This document shows, in pieces, positions 46,010 to 54,825 of a DNA stretch of 64,000 bases. This stretch comes from Hyphomicrobium_A sp963812795 (lineage in GTDB: Bacteria > Pseudomonadota > Alphaproteobacteria > Rhizobiales > Hyphomicrobiaceae): NCBI GenBank assembly GCA_963812795.1, contig CAWEWG010000007.1, positions 310,001 through 374,000 of the forward strand, read 5' to 3'. Below the pieces are notes generated by a model that saw only the letters and a list, made by a program, of their open reading frames with translations, searched no databases and was not told the DNA's origin. The stretch's first letter is position 1, and the number at the start of each line of letters is the position of its first letter. Position numbers and translations under genes: made by a program.

Positions 46010-46065
46010 ACTGCGGGCGCCGCGTGTAAGCTCCGAGGCTTAGCGCGATGCCTCGGAGTTTCCGC

Positions 46066-46495
46066 ATGATCTCGGGTCAGCTTGCACTCATCACGGCGGC
46101 ACTGTTCACCGGTGCCGCCATTTACGTATCCGCCGTCGAGCATCCGGCGCGCATGGCGCTCGACGACCGCGCCATGCTCACCGAATGGAAGCCGGCCTAT
46201 AAGCGCGGCTTCGCCATGCAGGCGAGCCTTGCAGCAATCGGCTTCCTGCTCGGCGCCTGGGCATTCTGGGAAACGCAGAACTGGCTGTGGCTGGCGGGCG
46301 GACTGACGTTGCTCGCGGGCTGGCCCTACACGCTGATCGTCATCCTGCCGACCAACAACCGGTTGCTGGCGACGCCCATCGAGGCGGCCAATGCCGAGAC
46401 GCGGGCGCTGATCGTCAAGTGGGCGGCGCTTACACGCCGTGCGCACCGCCCTCGGCGTCGCCGCGACGCTCCTCTTCCTGCTGGCCTCGATCTAA
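46066..46495 (+). CDS. DUF1772 membrane protein, frameshift near end
   Basis: Small four-helix membrane protein of family PF08592. The ATG at 46066 has GGAG eight bases upstream, better than the ATG at 46048. Helices: LALITAALFTGAAIYVSAVE, ASLAAIGFLLGAWAFW, LAGGLTLLAGWPYTLIVILP and, after a frame change near 46,433, TALGVAATLLFLLASI. The middle VEHPARMALD is a family trait. Some relatives are related to anthrone oxygenases, but the function here is unknown. Confidence 0.75.
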
Positions 46496-46515
46496 GCCGT
46501 CAGGATGACGAAGCA

Positions 46516-47684
46516 TCAGTTCTTCGCTTCTTCCTTCTCGCGGCTGAGCTTGTAGAGGTTCTGCAGCAGCGCATCGAAGCCCCCGCTCCCGGCTCCGGCG
46601 TGCAGGTCGATGCGGCCGACCTTTTCGACCAGCTTCTCCAGCGCCTCGAGCTCCTTCAGGCGCAAGAGCAGCGGGTTGTCCTCCATCAGCTTGGCGGTAT
46701 TGAGCAGCGAGCGCGTCGCCGCCGTCTCCTCCTGCCGCCGGATGAGGTTGGCCTTCGCCACGCGCTCGGCCTCGACCACCTTGTTCAGAAGCGCGCGCAC
46801 GTCGCCCGGCAGGATGACGTCCTTGACGCCGATCTCGCCAACCTCGGCCCCGAGCGCCCGCGCCCGCTCGGCAACGAACGCCCGCACCTCCAGGTCGATC
46901 GTGTCGCGCGCCGCCAAAATCTCGTCCAGCGTGCGCGTTGCCACCGCCTCGCGGATGGCGAACTGCACAAGGCGGTAGAGCGTGCCCGGACACGTCGGCC
47001 GTCGCCAGCGCCGCCTTCTCCGGGTCGGTGATCTTGGTGAAGGCGGTCAGCGTCACGCGGATGCCGACGCGGTCCTTGGTCAGGATCTCCTGCGCCGTCA
47101 CCTCGAGCGGCTGCGGCCGCAGATCGACCTTGGTGATCTTCACCGCGCGCCCGACCTGCCAGAAGGCGTGCCGGCCAGGCGGCAGCCGCTCCTTCAGCTC
47201 GCCGTCGACCATCAGCAGGCCCGCCTCGTGCGCCTCGACCACCGCGAAGGCGATGACGCCCGCGCTGCGCGCCGGGTCGAGCTTGTCGAGGTAGCGCTTG
47301 GCAACGCGCAGTTCGGTCTCGGTGTCGATCAGCTCGACGTCGACGCTGGTCAGCGTCTTCCAGTAAGCGCGCGTCGTGTTCGGCGGCACGAGGTGCTTGG
47401 GCTCGCCGTCGAACGAGACAATGGCGACCTCGGTCGGGCCGGCCTGCACGATCTCGAAATTCTGCTCGGCTACCGGCGGGTGCGTCCGGTGCAGCAGCAG
47501 CGCGCGCTCCGTGGCGATCTCGGCGCGCACGACCTTCACCACCTCGACAGATGAGCTGCCCGCCGGGATCGAAGGCCATGAAGCGGCCCGGTGGCAGCAG
47601 CCGTACGAAGCGGCCATCGCGGGTCAAGAAGCCGCGCTCGTCATCCCTGACGATGACCTCGAACCAAAATCCGTACTTACGCAT
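46516..47684 (-). CDS. SPFH/band 7 (slipin-like) protein, frameshifted twice
   Basis: A stomatin-type protein. It starts MRKYGFWFEVIVRDDERGFL (ATG at 47684). The SPFH core shows LEVTAQEILTKDRVGIRVTLTAF-type residues, FAIREAVATRTLDEILAARD and EIGVKDVILPGDVRALLNKV with a terminal coiled-coil (RRQEETAATRSLLNTAKLME). Frame changes occur near 47,570 and 46,985, with family sequence continuing on both sides. The corrected protein is about 389 residues. Unlike typical stomatins, no obvious N-terminal transmembrane helix is present. The role may be in membrane-microdomain scaffolding. Confidence 0.8.
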
Positions 47685-47896
47685 CAATGCGCTCCACGCA
47701 AAAAACTGAAGGTCGCCGGCCGGCTTCCCACGCCGCGAACGCGGGCCGGAGCTTCAGCCGGGCCGCGCCACCTTACACGCCGGGTTGCGTCCACGTCCGT
47801 CCGAGGACGGGCCGTGCCGGTGCCCGGGCTCCGGCTTTGCGGCCGGGCGGTATCCGCTCCGGCACAAAGCGCCGCTGCGCTTGCCCTTGCGGGCCG

Positions 47897-47925
47897 GGAA
47901 GCCTGCCGGCTTCCTCATTTTTTTG
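47897..47925 (+). terminator. Hairpin with T-run, plus-strand terminator-like
   Basis: GGAAGCC (47897-47903), a four-base loop and GGCTTCC (47908-47914) are followed by TCA and seven T residues. This is a good intrinsic terminator for plus-strand transcription, but there is no gene on that strand in the preceding 1.4 kb. See the finding on the 47.7-47.9 kb region. Confidence 0.5.
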
Positions 47926-47944
47926 AGCCCGCCGAGGCGGGCGA

Positions 47945-48017
47945 TAGTCGACGTGGGATTCGAACCCACTACAGCAAGATTAACAGTCTTGTGCTCTATC
48001 CATTGAGCTAGCCGCTG
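47945..48017 (-). tRNA. tRNA-Asn-like gene (anticodon GTT), probably degenerate
   Basis: A 73-base clover-leaf on the minus strand. The D stem is GCTC/GAGC, the anticodon stem CAAGA/TCTTG is perfect with loop CTGTTAA (anticodon GTT, Asn), and the T stem GTGGG/CCCAC with loop TTCGAAT is perfect. The acceptor stem is poor: CAGCGGC against GTCGACT pairs only at the inner four positions and fails at the outer three. No CCA is encoded, and base 73 is A rather than the G typical of bacterial tRNA-Asn. It overlaps the CCA end of the upstream tRNA-like gene by two bases. Probably a pseudo-tRNA or tRNA-derived RNA. Confidence 0.55.
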
Positions 48018-48087
48018 GAGAAGCTGAAGGGAATCGAACCCCCGACCTCCCGGCTGACCGGGCGCTCTGCCACTGAGCTACAACCTC
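48016..48087 (-). tRNA. tRNA-like gene with shortened anticodon arm, isotype undetermined
   Basis: Minus-strand clover-leaf including CCA at its 3' end. The acceptor GAGGTTG pairs with CAGCTTC at all seven positions (two as G-U), the D stem is GCTC/GAGC, and the T arm is GGGGG-TTCGATT-CCCTT (two G-U pairs). The anticodon arm has a perfect stem CCCGG/CCGGG but only a four-base loop, TCAG, instead of seven, so no anticodon can be read. Three missing loop bases could be a deletion. It lies directly before, and slightly overlaps, the tRNA-Asn-like gene. Confidence 0.5.
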
Positions 48088-48354
48088 GGTTCGTATGACG
48101 CGGAACACGCCGCCGCACAGCGGAGCGCGCCAGCCGGGTCTCGGCGAGCCCGGACACATGGCGTCATGGCTGCACTAAATGCTCAAATCCGGCGGAATTA
48201 AAGCGCCGGTGGCAAGGCTCGGATATGCTGCGTCCTAACAGCGTCGAGCCGACGTCGCGATTTGCTTGCAAGACTTGCAGTCGCGCCATAGTGCGGACCG
48301 CCTAAATCGGTTAGCTGACCTTTCGACAACCGCAACATTGGCCAGGAAGAAGTA
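48088..48354. other. Leader region before the GMC oxidoreductase
   Basis: These 267 bases hold the presumed promoters for the minus-strand tRNA-like pair and the plus-strand oxidoreductase. GGAAGAAG at 48342-48349 is a good ribosome site for the ATG at 48355. No coding region or further RNA structure was recognised. Confidence 0.5.
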
Positions 48355-50049
48355 ATGGCCGGCCTGTCTCGCTCGTTGGAATTCGTCCGCGATCGCTACG
48401 ACGTCATCGTCGTCGGCTCGGGCTACGGCGGCGGCGTGGCCGCCTCGCGCCTTTCCCGCGCCGGCAAGAAGGTGGCCGTGCTGGAGCGCGGACGCGAGGT
48501 GCTTACCGGGCAATTCCCTTCGCGATTTCCCGACCTCAAGCACGAGATGCAGGTAACGGGAAAGCGGCTGCGCACCGGACCGTCGTCGGCGCTCTTCGAT
48601 GTGCGGCTCGGCGACGACATGCACGTGCTGGTCGGCTGCGGTCTCGGCGGCGGGTCACTGATCAACGCCGGAGTTGCTTTGCAGCCGGATGCGCGCGTCT
48701 TCGCCGATAGGTGCTGGCCCGGCCAGGTGGCCCAGGACGGCTTGCTCGAAGAGGGCTTCCGCCGGGCGAGGCGCTGGCTGCAGCCGCAGAGCGATCCACG
48801 GGCCGCCGGGTACACGAAATACAGAACGCTGGAAGCTGCCGGCTCCGCCCTCGGGTACGACATCGTCGCACCGACAGTGACCGTCAGCTTCGATCCCAAC
48901 GTGAATGTCGCCGGCATTGAGCAACCGGGCTGCACCCGTTGTGGTGATTGCTGCGGCGGCTGCAACGTCGGCGCCAAGAACTCGGTCGCTCTCACCTACC
49001 TGCCTGATGCGGTGCGCCACGGCGCCGAACTCTTTACCCACGCCAGCGTGCGCTTAGTGGCCAAGGTGGCCGACGGCGGCTGGGAGGTTCACGTTCGCCG
49101 GATGGACGCCAACGGCAGCGCGTCGCCCGACATGATCCTGCGGGCCTCCATGGTCGTGCTCGGTGCCGGAACGCTTGGCACGACCGAGATCCTGCTACGC
49201 TCGCGCGCCAATGGACTAAAAATATCCGACCGCATCGGCGAGCGCTTCTCCGCCAATGGTGACATCATTGCCTTCGGCTACGGTGCCCGTGAGCCCGTCA
49301 ACGCCGTCGGCGTCGGCTTCCCCGCCAAGATCGAGGGGGCGGAGGTCGGCGCTGCCGTTTCCGGCCAGCTCGAGATCGACGACGCGATGAACCTCGCCAA
49401 CGAGCTGCGTGTTCAGGAAGGCGTCTTGCCGTCGGCGCTGGCGCCAGTGCTGCCGGTGCTCTTTATTCCCAACGGACGTTTGCTCGGCGCCCTGCAGAGC
49501 CTCGTAAACGGCGTCTACAAGGGGCCGTTCGCCAAGCTGCAGACATTCTTCGCTGTGTCGCACGATAGTGCGTCCGGGCGCTTCGTCCTGGATGACGACC
49601 GGTTGTCGCTCGCCTGGCCGAACGCCAAGGACGAGCCGGTTTACGCCCGTCTCGACGCGATGCTTTCGGCCATCGTGGAACAATCCGGCGGCAGCTATGT
49701 GAAGAACCCGCTCGCCGGCACGGTGATGGGACATCAGCCGGCGACGGCGCATCCGCTCGGTGGCGCCGGCATGGGTCGCGAGCGCGGTGACGGCGTTGTC
49801 AATCACAAGGGGCAGGTATTCGATGCCGGCCCGGAGCGCGACGTCACTGCCGTGCACGGGGGGCTGTACGTCGTCGACGGCGCGGTGATCCCGCGCTCTA
49901 TCGGCGTCAATCCGTTGCTGACGATCACTGCGCTGGCCGAGCGCACGCTGCTACACATGCAGCAGGAATTCGGGCTCGCCTTCGACGCCGGCCCGCTGAC
50001 CGGCGTGCGCGCAACCCCGCAAGACCTTAGCCCCTTCCTCGCCGCCTGA
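48355..50049 (+). CDS. GMC-family FAD oxidoreductase with ferredoxin-like Cys motif
   Basis: A 564-residue FAD enzyme of the glucose-methanol-choline family, cholesterol-oxidase-like branch. The FAD Rossmann motif is VIVVGSGYGGGVAASRLSRAGK (residues 17-38); LVGCGLGGGSLINAGVAL is the second FAD contact; the C-terminal substrate region contains MGHQPATAHPLGGAGMG and GGLYVVDGAVIPRSIGVNPLLTI. At residues 193-203 it carries C-x2-C-x2-C-C-x2-C (GCTRCGDCCGGCNVGAKNS), a pattern like an iron-sulfur site. Some GMC proteins in this branch share it. The electron acceptor and substrate are not known. It ends convergently at the formate dehydrogenase. Confidence 0.87.
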   Translation: MAGLSRSLEFVRDRYDVIVVGSGYGGGVAASRLSRAGKKVAVLERGREVLTGQFPSRFPDLKHEMQVTGKRLRTGPSSALFDVRLGDDMHVLVGCGLGGGSLINAGVALQPDARVFADRCWPGQVAQDGLLEEGFRRARRWLQPQSDPRAAGYTKYRTLEAAGSALGYDIVAPTVTVSFDPNVNVAGIEQPGCTRCGDCCGGCNVGAKNSVALTYLPDAVRHGAELFTHASVRLVAKVADGGWEVHVRRMDANGSASPDMILRASMVVLGAGTLGTTEILLRSRANGLKISDRIGERFSANGDIIAFGYGAREPVNAVGVGFPAKIEGAEVGAAVSGQLEIDDAMNLANELRVQEGVLPSALAPVLPVLFIPNGRLLGALQSLVNGVYKGPFAKLQTFFAVSHDSASGRFVLDDDRLSLAWPNAKDEPVYARLDAMLSAIVEQSGGSYVKNPLAGTVMGHQPATAHPLGGAGMGRERGDGVVNHKGQVFDAGPERDVTAVHGGLYVVDGAVIPRSIGVNPLLTITALAERTLLHMQQEFGLAFDAGPLTGVRATPQDLSPFLAA

Positions 50050-50078
50050 GCCGGATCTTGGTCGGACCCGACTCAGGC
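50044..50078. terminator. Bidirectional hairpin between convergent genes
   Basis: GCCTGAGCCGG (50044-50054) pairs with CCGACTCAGGC (50068-50078) with one mismatch in eleven. It overlaps the oxidoreductase stop and precedes the formate dehydrogenase stop, so it could terminate both. No T-run on either side. Confidence 0.5.
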
Positions 50079-50086
50079 CAGCTCGA

Positions 50087-51292
50087 TTACGCACTCTTAC
50101 GCGAGGGTGTCACCGCATCCGACCCCTTGGTCGCATCGCCGGCGCTGTAGGAATGCGCGCCGGTGCCGGCGAGCTTGCCCTTGTCGACGATCAGATACTC
50201 GGTACGGATGGGCTTCTTGGCGAAGTAGCTCTCGAGGATTTCACGCGTGCCGGCCGCATAGCGTGCCTGCGCGGAAAGCGACGAGCCGGAGATGTGAGGC
50301 GTCATGCCGTGATGGGGCATGCTGCGCCACGGGTGATCTTTCGGTGCAGGCTGCGGGAACCACACGTCACCGGCGTAGCCGGCCAATTGTCCGCTCTCCA
50401 GCGCCCGCACGACGGCATCGCGGTCGACGATCTTGCCGCGCGCCGTATTGATGAGGTAGGAGCCGCGCTTCATCTTGGAGATCAGCTTGTCGTTGAACAT
50501 GCCCTCGGTTTCGGGGTGCAGCGGCGCGTTGATGGTGACCACGTCGCACACCTTGACCATGGACTCGACATCCTTGTGATAGGTGAGCCCGAGTTCCTTC
50601 TCGACCTTCTCCGGCAGGCGGTGCTTGTCGGTGTAGTGCAGCTTGACGTCGAAGGGCTTCAGTCGGCGCAGCACGCCGAGGCCGATGCGCCCGGCCGCCA
50701 CGCTGCCGACGTTCATCCCTTCGAGATCGTATGAGCGCTCAACGCAATCGGCGATGTTCCAGCCGCCCTTCTTCACCCATTCATAGGACGGGAGATAGTT
50801 GCGCACGAGGGACAGGATCATCATGACGACGTGCTCGGCGACGCTGATCGAATTGCTGTAGGTGATCTCGGCCACGGTGATGCCCTTGTCCATCGCCCCC
50901 TGCAGATCGATGTGGTCGGAGCCGATGCCGGCAGTGATGGCGAGCTTCAGGTTCTTGGCCTTGGCAAGCCTCTCCTTGGTGAGATAGGCGGGCCAGAATG
51001 GCTGCGAGATGACAATGTCGGCATCCGGCAGCTCGCGTTCGAATACGGAGTTTGGGCCGTCCTTGTCGGACGTCACGACGAGCGTGTGGCCCTGACCTTC
51101 GAGATACTTGCGCAGGCCGAGCTCGCCGGAAACGCTGCCCAGCAACTGGCCGGGTTTGAAGTCGATCGATTGGGGATTGGGGACGGTTTGACCGTCGGGA
51201 TAATGGTCGATCTTGGGGACGTCGTCGCGAGCGTACGTCTTCGGGTATCCGTCGACCGGATCGGGGTAGAGAACGGCAAGGATCTTGGCCAT
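50087..51292 (-). CDS. fdh: NAD-dependent formate dehydrogenase
   Basis: Cofactor-free single-subunit enzyme that oxidises formate to CO2 with NAD+. The 401-residue protein is close to the Pseudomonas sp. 101 type. Hallmarks: PDPVDGYPKTYARDDVPK at the N-terminus, SQPFWPAYLTKERL, KLAITAGIGSDHIDLQGAM, the NAD-binding segment NVGSVAAGRIGLGVLRR, the catalytic-Arg region LINTARGKIVDRDAV, and the active-site His in MTPHISGSSLSAQARY. The ATG at 51292 has GAGGAA seven bases upstream. It suggests use of formate or C1 compounds. Confidence 0.95.
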   Translation of the reverse strand: MAKILAVLYPDPVDGYPKTYARDDVPKIDHYPDGQTVPNPQSIDFKPGQLLGSVSGELGLRKYLEGQGHTLVVTSDKDGPNSVFERELPDADIVISQPFWPAYLTKERLAKAKNLKLAITAGIGSDHIDLQGAMDKGITVAEITYSNSISVAEHVVMMILSLVRNYLPSYEWVKKGGWNIADCVERSYDLEGMNVGSVAAGRIGLGVLRRLKPFDVKLHYTDKHRLPEKVEKELGLTYHKDVESMVKVCDVVTINAPLHPETEGMFNDKLISKMKRGSYLINTARGKIVDRDAVVRALESGQLAGYAGDVWFPQPAPKDHPWRSMPHHGMTPHISGSSLSAQARYAAGTREILESYFAKKPIRTEYLIVDKGKLAGTGAHSYSAGDATKGSDAVTPSRKSA

Positions 51293-51498
51293 GAATGCTT
51301 TCCTCCGTATCGGATCGTGAGGAAGCGTCTTGATTGCTGGCGGCGTCTGTCGTCGGCTGGCTGGGAGGCGCTTCCGGGTCTGTGCGGCGGCCGGGATTGG
51401 CCGGGGCACGGTGGTGCAGGCGTCGTCTGCCGTAAAGGTAGGTGGGCGCCCGGCGTAAACAAGGCTGTTGGTGATCGCGAACTGCACAGAAAGTCAGC

Positions 51499-52413
51499 TT
51501 ACGGCCGCTTACCTAAAGCGGCCGTGAAGAAGGCAAGTTGGGCATTGCTTGAACGCTCGAACCATTGGCCCAGATAGATGGCGAAGTGGCCAATGGGAAG
51601 GGAGACGAATTCAACGTCGCCCCCCATGTGTTCGACCGCCCTCGCCGCAGCCTCGGTCGACACGACCGTATCATCCTCGCAGGCAATAACCAGCGCCGGG
51701 CATTTCACTTCGCTCGCGTACCGGATCGGCCGGTAGAAGGGCAAGCGCAGGAACAGACGCGCGGCGACCTGGTTGCGCCAGCCCGGCGGCACGATCGCGT
51801 TCAACCCAGCGTACGCGTCGGCCGTGGGCATGGCTGCAAGCTCGCCCTTCGGCGCCACCAGCGGCACGTAGTATGGCGACAGTCCGAACGCCGCGCGCAC
51901 ATTGTCATAGACAGATGCCGCGGCGAGGCGTGCGATGTTGGCAAATCCGACCTGCTTGCGGACCTTGCGCGCACTCGCCTGTCCGTCGAGCATCGGGCAC
52001 TGCGCCGATATGGCGGCAATGCGTTTGTCGTGCGCGGCGACGACGACGACATGGCCACCCGACAGCGAGGAACCCCACAAAGCGATGCGCCCCGGATCGA
52101 CACCGGGCATCCCGCGCGCAAATGCTATTGCCGATTTCCAATCTTCGAGCTGGCGCGGGATGGAGATGAGCTGGCGCGGCTCGCCGTCGCTGTCGCCGAG
52201 GTAGCGATAGTCGAACAACACCACGCAGAAGCCGGCGGCCGCGAAGCGCTCGGCGTAGGGCTCGAGAGAGGCATTGCGCGTGCCGCTGAGCCCGTGCGCC
52301 ATGACGATGCACGGCAGCGGGCGCGGCCCGGCGGCATCCGGCACGTATGCCCATGCACGACAAGTCACGCCATCGCTCAAGAAGGCGACTTCCCGACGAA
52401 GTGCAGCGGTCAT
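51499..52413 (-). CDS. Alpha/beta hydrolase
   Basis: A 304-residue serine hydrolase of the dienelactone-hydrolase/S15-like type. The start at 52413 (MTAALRREVAFLSDGVTCRA) is supported by the family N-terminus. Oxyanion and nucleophile motifs: PCIVMAHGLSGTRNASLEPY, DYRYLGDSDG, and the elbow IALWGSSLSGGHVVVVAAHD (Ser in GSSLSGG). The acid residue is in VIACEDDTVVS and the His in SLPIGHFAIYLG. Relatives include uncharacterised acetyl-xylan-esterase-like and thioesterase-like proteins. The substrate is unknown. Confidence 0.85.
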   Translation of the reverse strand: MTAALRREVAFLSDGVTCRAWAYVPDAAGPRPLPCIVMAHGLSGTRNASLEPYAERFAAAGFCVVLFDYRYLGDSDGEPRQLISIPRQLEDWKSAIAFARGMPGVDPGRIALWGSSLSGGHVVVVAAHDKRIAAISAQCPMLDGQASARKVRKQVGFANIARLAAASVYDNVRAAFGLSPYYVPLVAPKGELAAMPTADAYAGLNAIVPPGWRNQVAARLFLRLPFYRPIRYASEVKCPALVIACEDDTVVSTEAAARAVEHMGGDVEFVSLPIGHFAIYLGQWFERSSNAQLAFFTAALGKRP

Positions 52414-52593
52414 GCGTACCTCATGCGGGCTCGGTGGCCGGCTTCCCGCATGCTGTCTACGTTGGCGTCCGCTCATGGGTTACTTTCAGGAGAATCCGGC
52501 CGAACCTTAGTCGGCAGCCAGCCTCGCCGCAGTTCCTTAAAGAACTGCGCGCGCCGAATGTCGTTTTGAAGGCTTCGCCGGATGATCGCAGCG

Positions 52594-52986
52594 CTAGTGA
52601 ATGCCGGGCATCGGCTTTCGCACGCGCAGCAAGTTGATCGGCTTTGCGGTCGCCCGTGTCGACGTTGCGGAAGCTTGCGTGGCGGCTTGGGCCGGGGCAT
52701 TGCGCCGCCGGAGCGACCACCACTTGCGGGCGTGCGGGGTTCGCGCACCGCGGGCCTCGAGGAACGCGACAACGGCGCGCACATGGCCGACGAACTGTTC
52801 GCGGTCGGCGTCGCCGGCGCTGTCGCCCGCCAACTTCAGATCGCGCCAGCGCCCCATCCAGGCGCCGGGTAGCTGATCGACCCAGCGATTGACGGCTGCC
52901 ACCTGCCAGAAAGGCTCATCGCTCTTCTGCGCTGCATCGAGTGTCACCCGCAGCGCCGCTATCACCGCCTCGATCTCGGCTGCCAT
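52594..52986 (-). CDS. Hypothetical protein with basic tail
   Basis: A 130-residue protein with GGAGG placed before the ATG at 52986. The first 80 residues are helical and acidic (AAEIEAVIAALRVTLDAAQ, WQVAAVNRWVDQLPGAWMG); the last 40 are basic and Ala/Arg/Thr-rich (KWWSLRRRNAPAQAATQA). No signal peptide. The family is not recognised. Codon bias matches surrounding genes, so translation is likely. Confidence 0.55.
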   Translation of the reverse strand: MAAEIEAVIAALRVTLDAAQKSDEPFWQVAAVNRWVDQLPGAWMGRWRDLKLAGDSAGDADREQFVGHVRAVVAFLEARGARTPHARKWWSLRRRNAPAQAATQASATSTRATAKPINLLRVRKPMPGIH

Positions 52987-53249
52987 TACGCCCTCCACAC
53001 GCTACTGTCCGGCGCCACTTTAGCGGCTTTGCTGCGTCAGTACACGCCTGCGGCCTCGAGGGCGGTGACGATGCGCCTCGGCCGTGGCTCTGCCTTTCCA
53101 CAAGAAAACCGCGGGCTTTCGGAGGGGTACGAGCATGCGCTGCCATGTGCCGACAATTCCGGTGCCCTCACCAGTCCACAGGTTCGTTCGCGCGACCGTC
53201 GGCGAAGAACCGCTAAGATGCCGCCTTTTCAATGCAGGGGTATTCCACG

Positions 53250-53663
53250 ATGCGTTTCGTGAGGCCGATTACACTGGGCGCTCTGATAGTTGCAGTCGCT
53301 GCGAGCCATGGCGCTCGTGCCGAGGATACGGTCGAGGACGTGCACCGCCAGTGCGGCGCCGAGTATGCCGACCCGTTCGCCCTCGCCAAGTGTCTCAAGG
53401 CGGAGGAGCAGGACTACGGCAAAAAGCTCGCGGAAACCTATCGGAAGGTGGTGGAGCTGCAGACGCCGGACGCCAAAAAAGCGCTCATCGAGGCGCAGCG
53501 CTCGTGGCTGAGCTTCCAGGAGAAGAACTGTAAGTTTCACCGGAGCATTCTATCGTTCGATGGTGCCGCGAACGGCGATGCCGCGGCAGCACTGTGCATG
53601 CTGCGCACGACCATGCAGCGCCTCGCCGAGTTGGAGGCGTTGCTGCCAAATCTGGAGCATTGA
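53250..53663 (+). CDS. LprI-like (DUF1311) exported protein
   Basis: A 137-residue protein with a signal peptide (MRFVRPITLGALIVAVAASH, cleaved near GARA). The mature part has four Cys residues (HRQCGAEY, LAKCLKAEEQ, EKNCKFHR, ALCMLRTT) and the family signature AQRSWLSFQEKNCKF of the lysozyme-inhibitor LprI N-terminal domain. In Mycobacterium LprI inhibits lysozyme; in Proteobacteria the role is not known. Single gene. Confidence 0.85.
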   Translation: MRFVRPITLGALIVAVAASHGARAEDTVEDVHRQCGAEYADPFALAKCLKAEEQDYGKKLAETYRKVVELQTPDAKKALIEAQRSWLSFQEKNCKFHRSILSFDGAANGDAAAALCMLRTTMQRLAELEALLPNLEH

Positions 53664-53722
53664 GGGAGAGAGCTCAGCAGGACGCGGCCCGGCGGATCGA
53701 TCGGCCAGGCAGGTCAGCGCTC

Positions 53723-53959
53723 TCAAACGTCGCCACTGCTTTGCGGCTTGATCCCGCGCCGCGATTTCTCGGCCAACTCGCGACGCTGGGCCTCTTCCTT
53801 TTCCTCGAGCGTCGCCAAGGCGTCGATCTGCGACCATTGCAGAGGGCGCTGGGTGACCGCCGCGAATACGCGGCGGAGGTGCTCGCCTATGAATTTTACA
53901 GATGTCTTCATGTCGGCCAACTGCAAAGCCCCAGCGTTGGTTCCTCCGAGCTGGGCCAT
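53723..53959 (-). CDS. Small hypothetical protein
   Basis: A 78-residue helical protein (KFIGEHLRRVFAAVTQRP, DALATLEEKEEAQRRELAEK). It lacks a signal peptide and ends with a Lys/Arg-rich stretch. The start could be 53959 or the ATG at 53911; neither has a strong ribosome site. It is convergent with the LprI-like gene. Coding probability is moderate. Confidence 0.4.
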   Translation of the reverse strand: MAQLGGTNAGALQLADMKTSVKFIGEHLRRVFAAVTQRPLQWSQIDALATLEEKEEAQRRELAEKSRRGIKPQSSGDV

Positions 53960-54825
53960 TCCGGCCCGCCGGCCGTCGGGCGCGTGTCGAACGCATCATA
54001 CGGTAAATGCACGCATCGATGGAGCGGGATTGGTGTTGCGCAGCCGCAACGTCGGGGAACCAACGTCGCCGACGCGTGCGGCTGCCTCTGATCGTGCGCC
54101 GTCGAAAGCCGCAATGCGTAAGCAGCCGAACTTCCAGCACAAATACCTTACTTCTGGGGTACAGTATCTGGGCGGATAACCGCGTCGGCCTTTAGAGATG
54201 GTCTAAATCATTGGGGTTGAACGGTATAATTAGTCCCGCTACGAAAATTGTGGGCTCCGTCGTGGCGATCGAGCCGTGCGGGGGTACGTAGTTGTCCTGG
54301 GACATTCACAAGCTGTTTCAGAGTCACGCGGCAGAGATTGCGCGGGCGCTGCGCCGCAGTGGGCATTCCGCCGATGCGGCGGCCGATCCAATCTAGCCAT
54401 TGTCATCCCAGACAAGTGCGTCCGTGCGAAAGGCACCATACGGCGCAACCGCCCAGCCGTGAAGCTACTACGTATCGCGCGGCGCCCCAGAATGTTTGCA
54501 CTCGCGTTGCGGAAACACTCCCGAAAAGCGGTCGCACTCGCGAACTCAGCAGATGCCAAGCAATATCTGACCTCGACACCGTTCGGCATCGGAGTTCGCT
54601 CTGCTTTCGACATCGGAAATCAGCCGCTGGCGCGTAGCCCGCGCCTTTAACGAAGAATGGTGGTCCTACGGGCGACAGACGGTGAAGATGACCCAAGTTC
54701 GGCCAGGCCGCCCAAACTTCGCACCACCTGATGATTGAACCTCGTAGAATATGTCGGAGCGCTCCCAACCTCATTGCGACCGCTTCTCGCGCCAGATCGG
54801 ACATTAGACAGGAGCAACAGCGCCA
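53960..54825. other. Gene-poor region of mixed composition
   Basis: This 866-base region between the small hypothetical gene and the mechanosensitive-channel gene has no open reading frame with family similarity or a ribosome site, and its GC content is lower than the flanks (notably 54,100-54,250). Short out-of-frame peptides suggest eroded non-coding DNA. No tRNA, repeat array or terminator with a T-run was recognised. Confidence 0.55.

Noticed and set aside
47754..48011. Short reading frames across the tRNA-like and GC-rich region (peptides such as GFEPTTARLTVL)
   Set aside because: These are translations of tRNA-like sequence and its structured neighbour, without a ribosome site.
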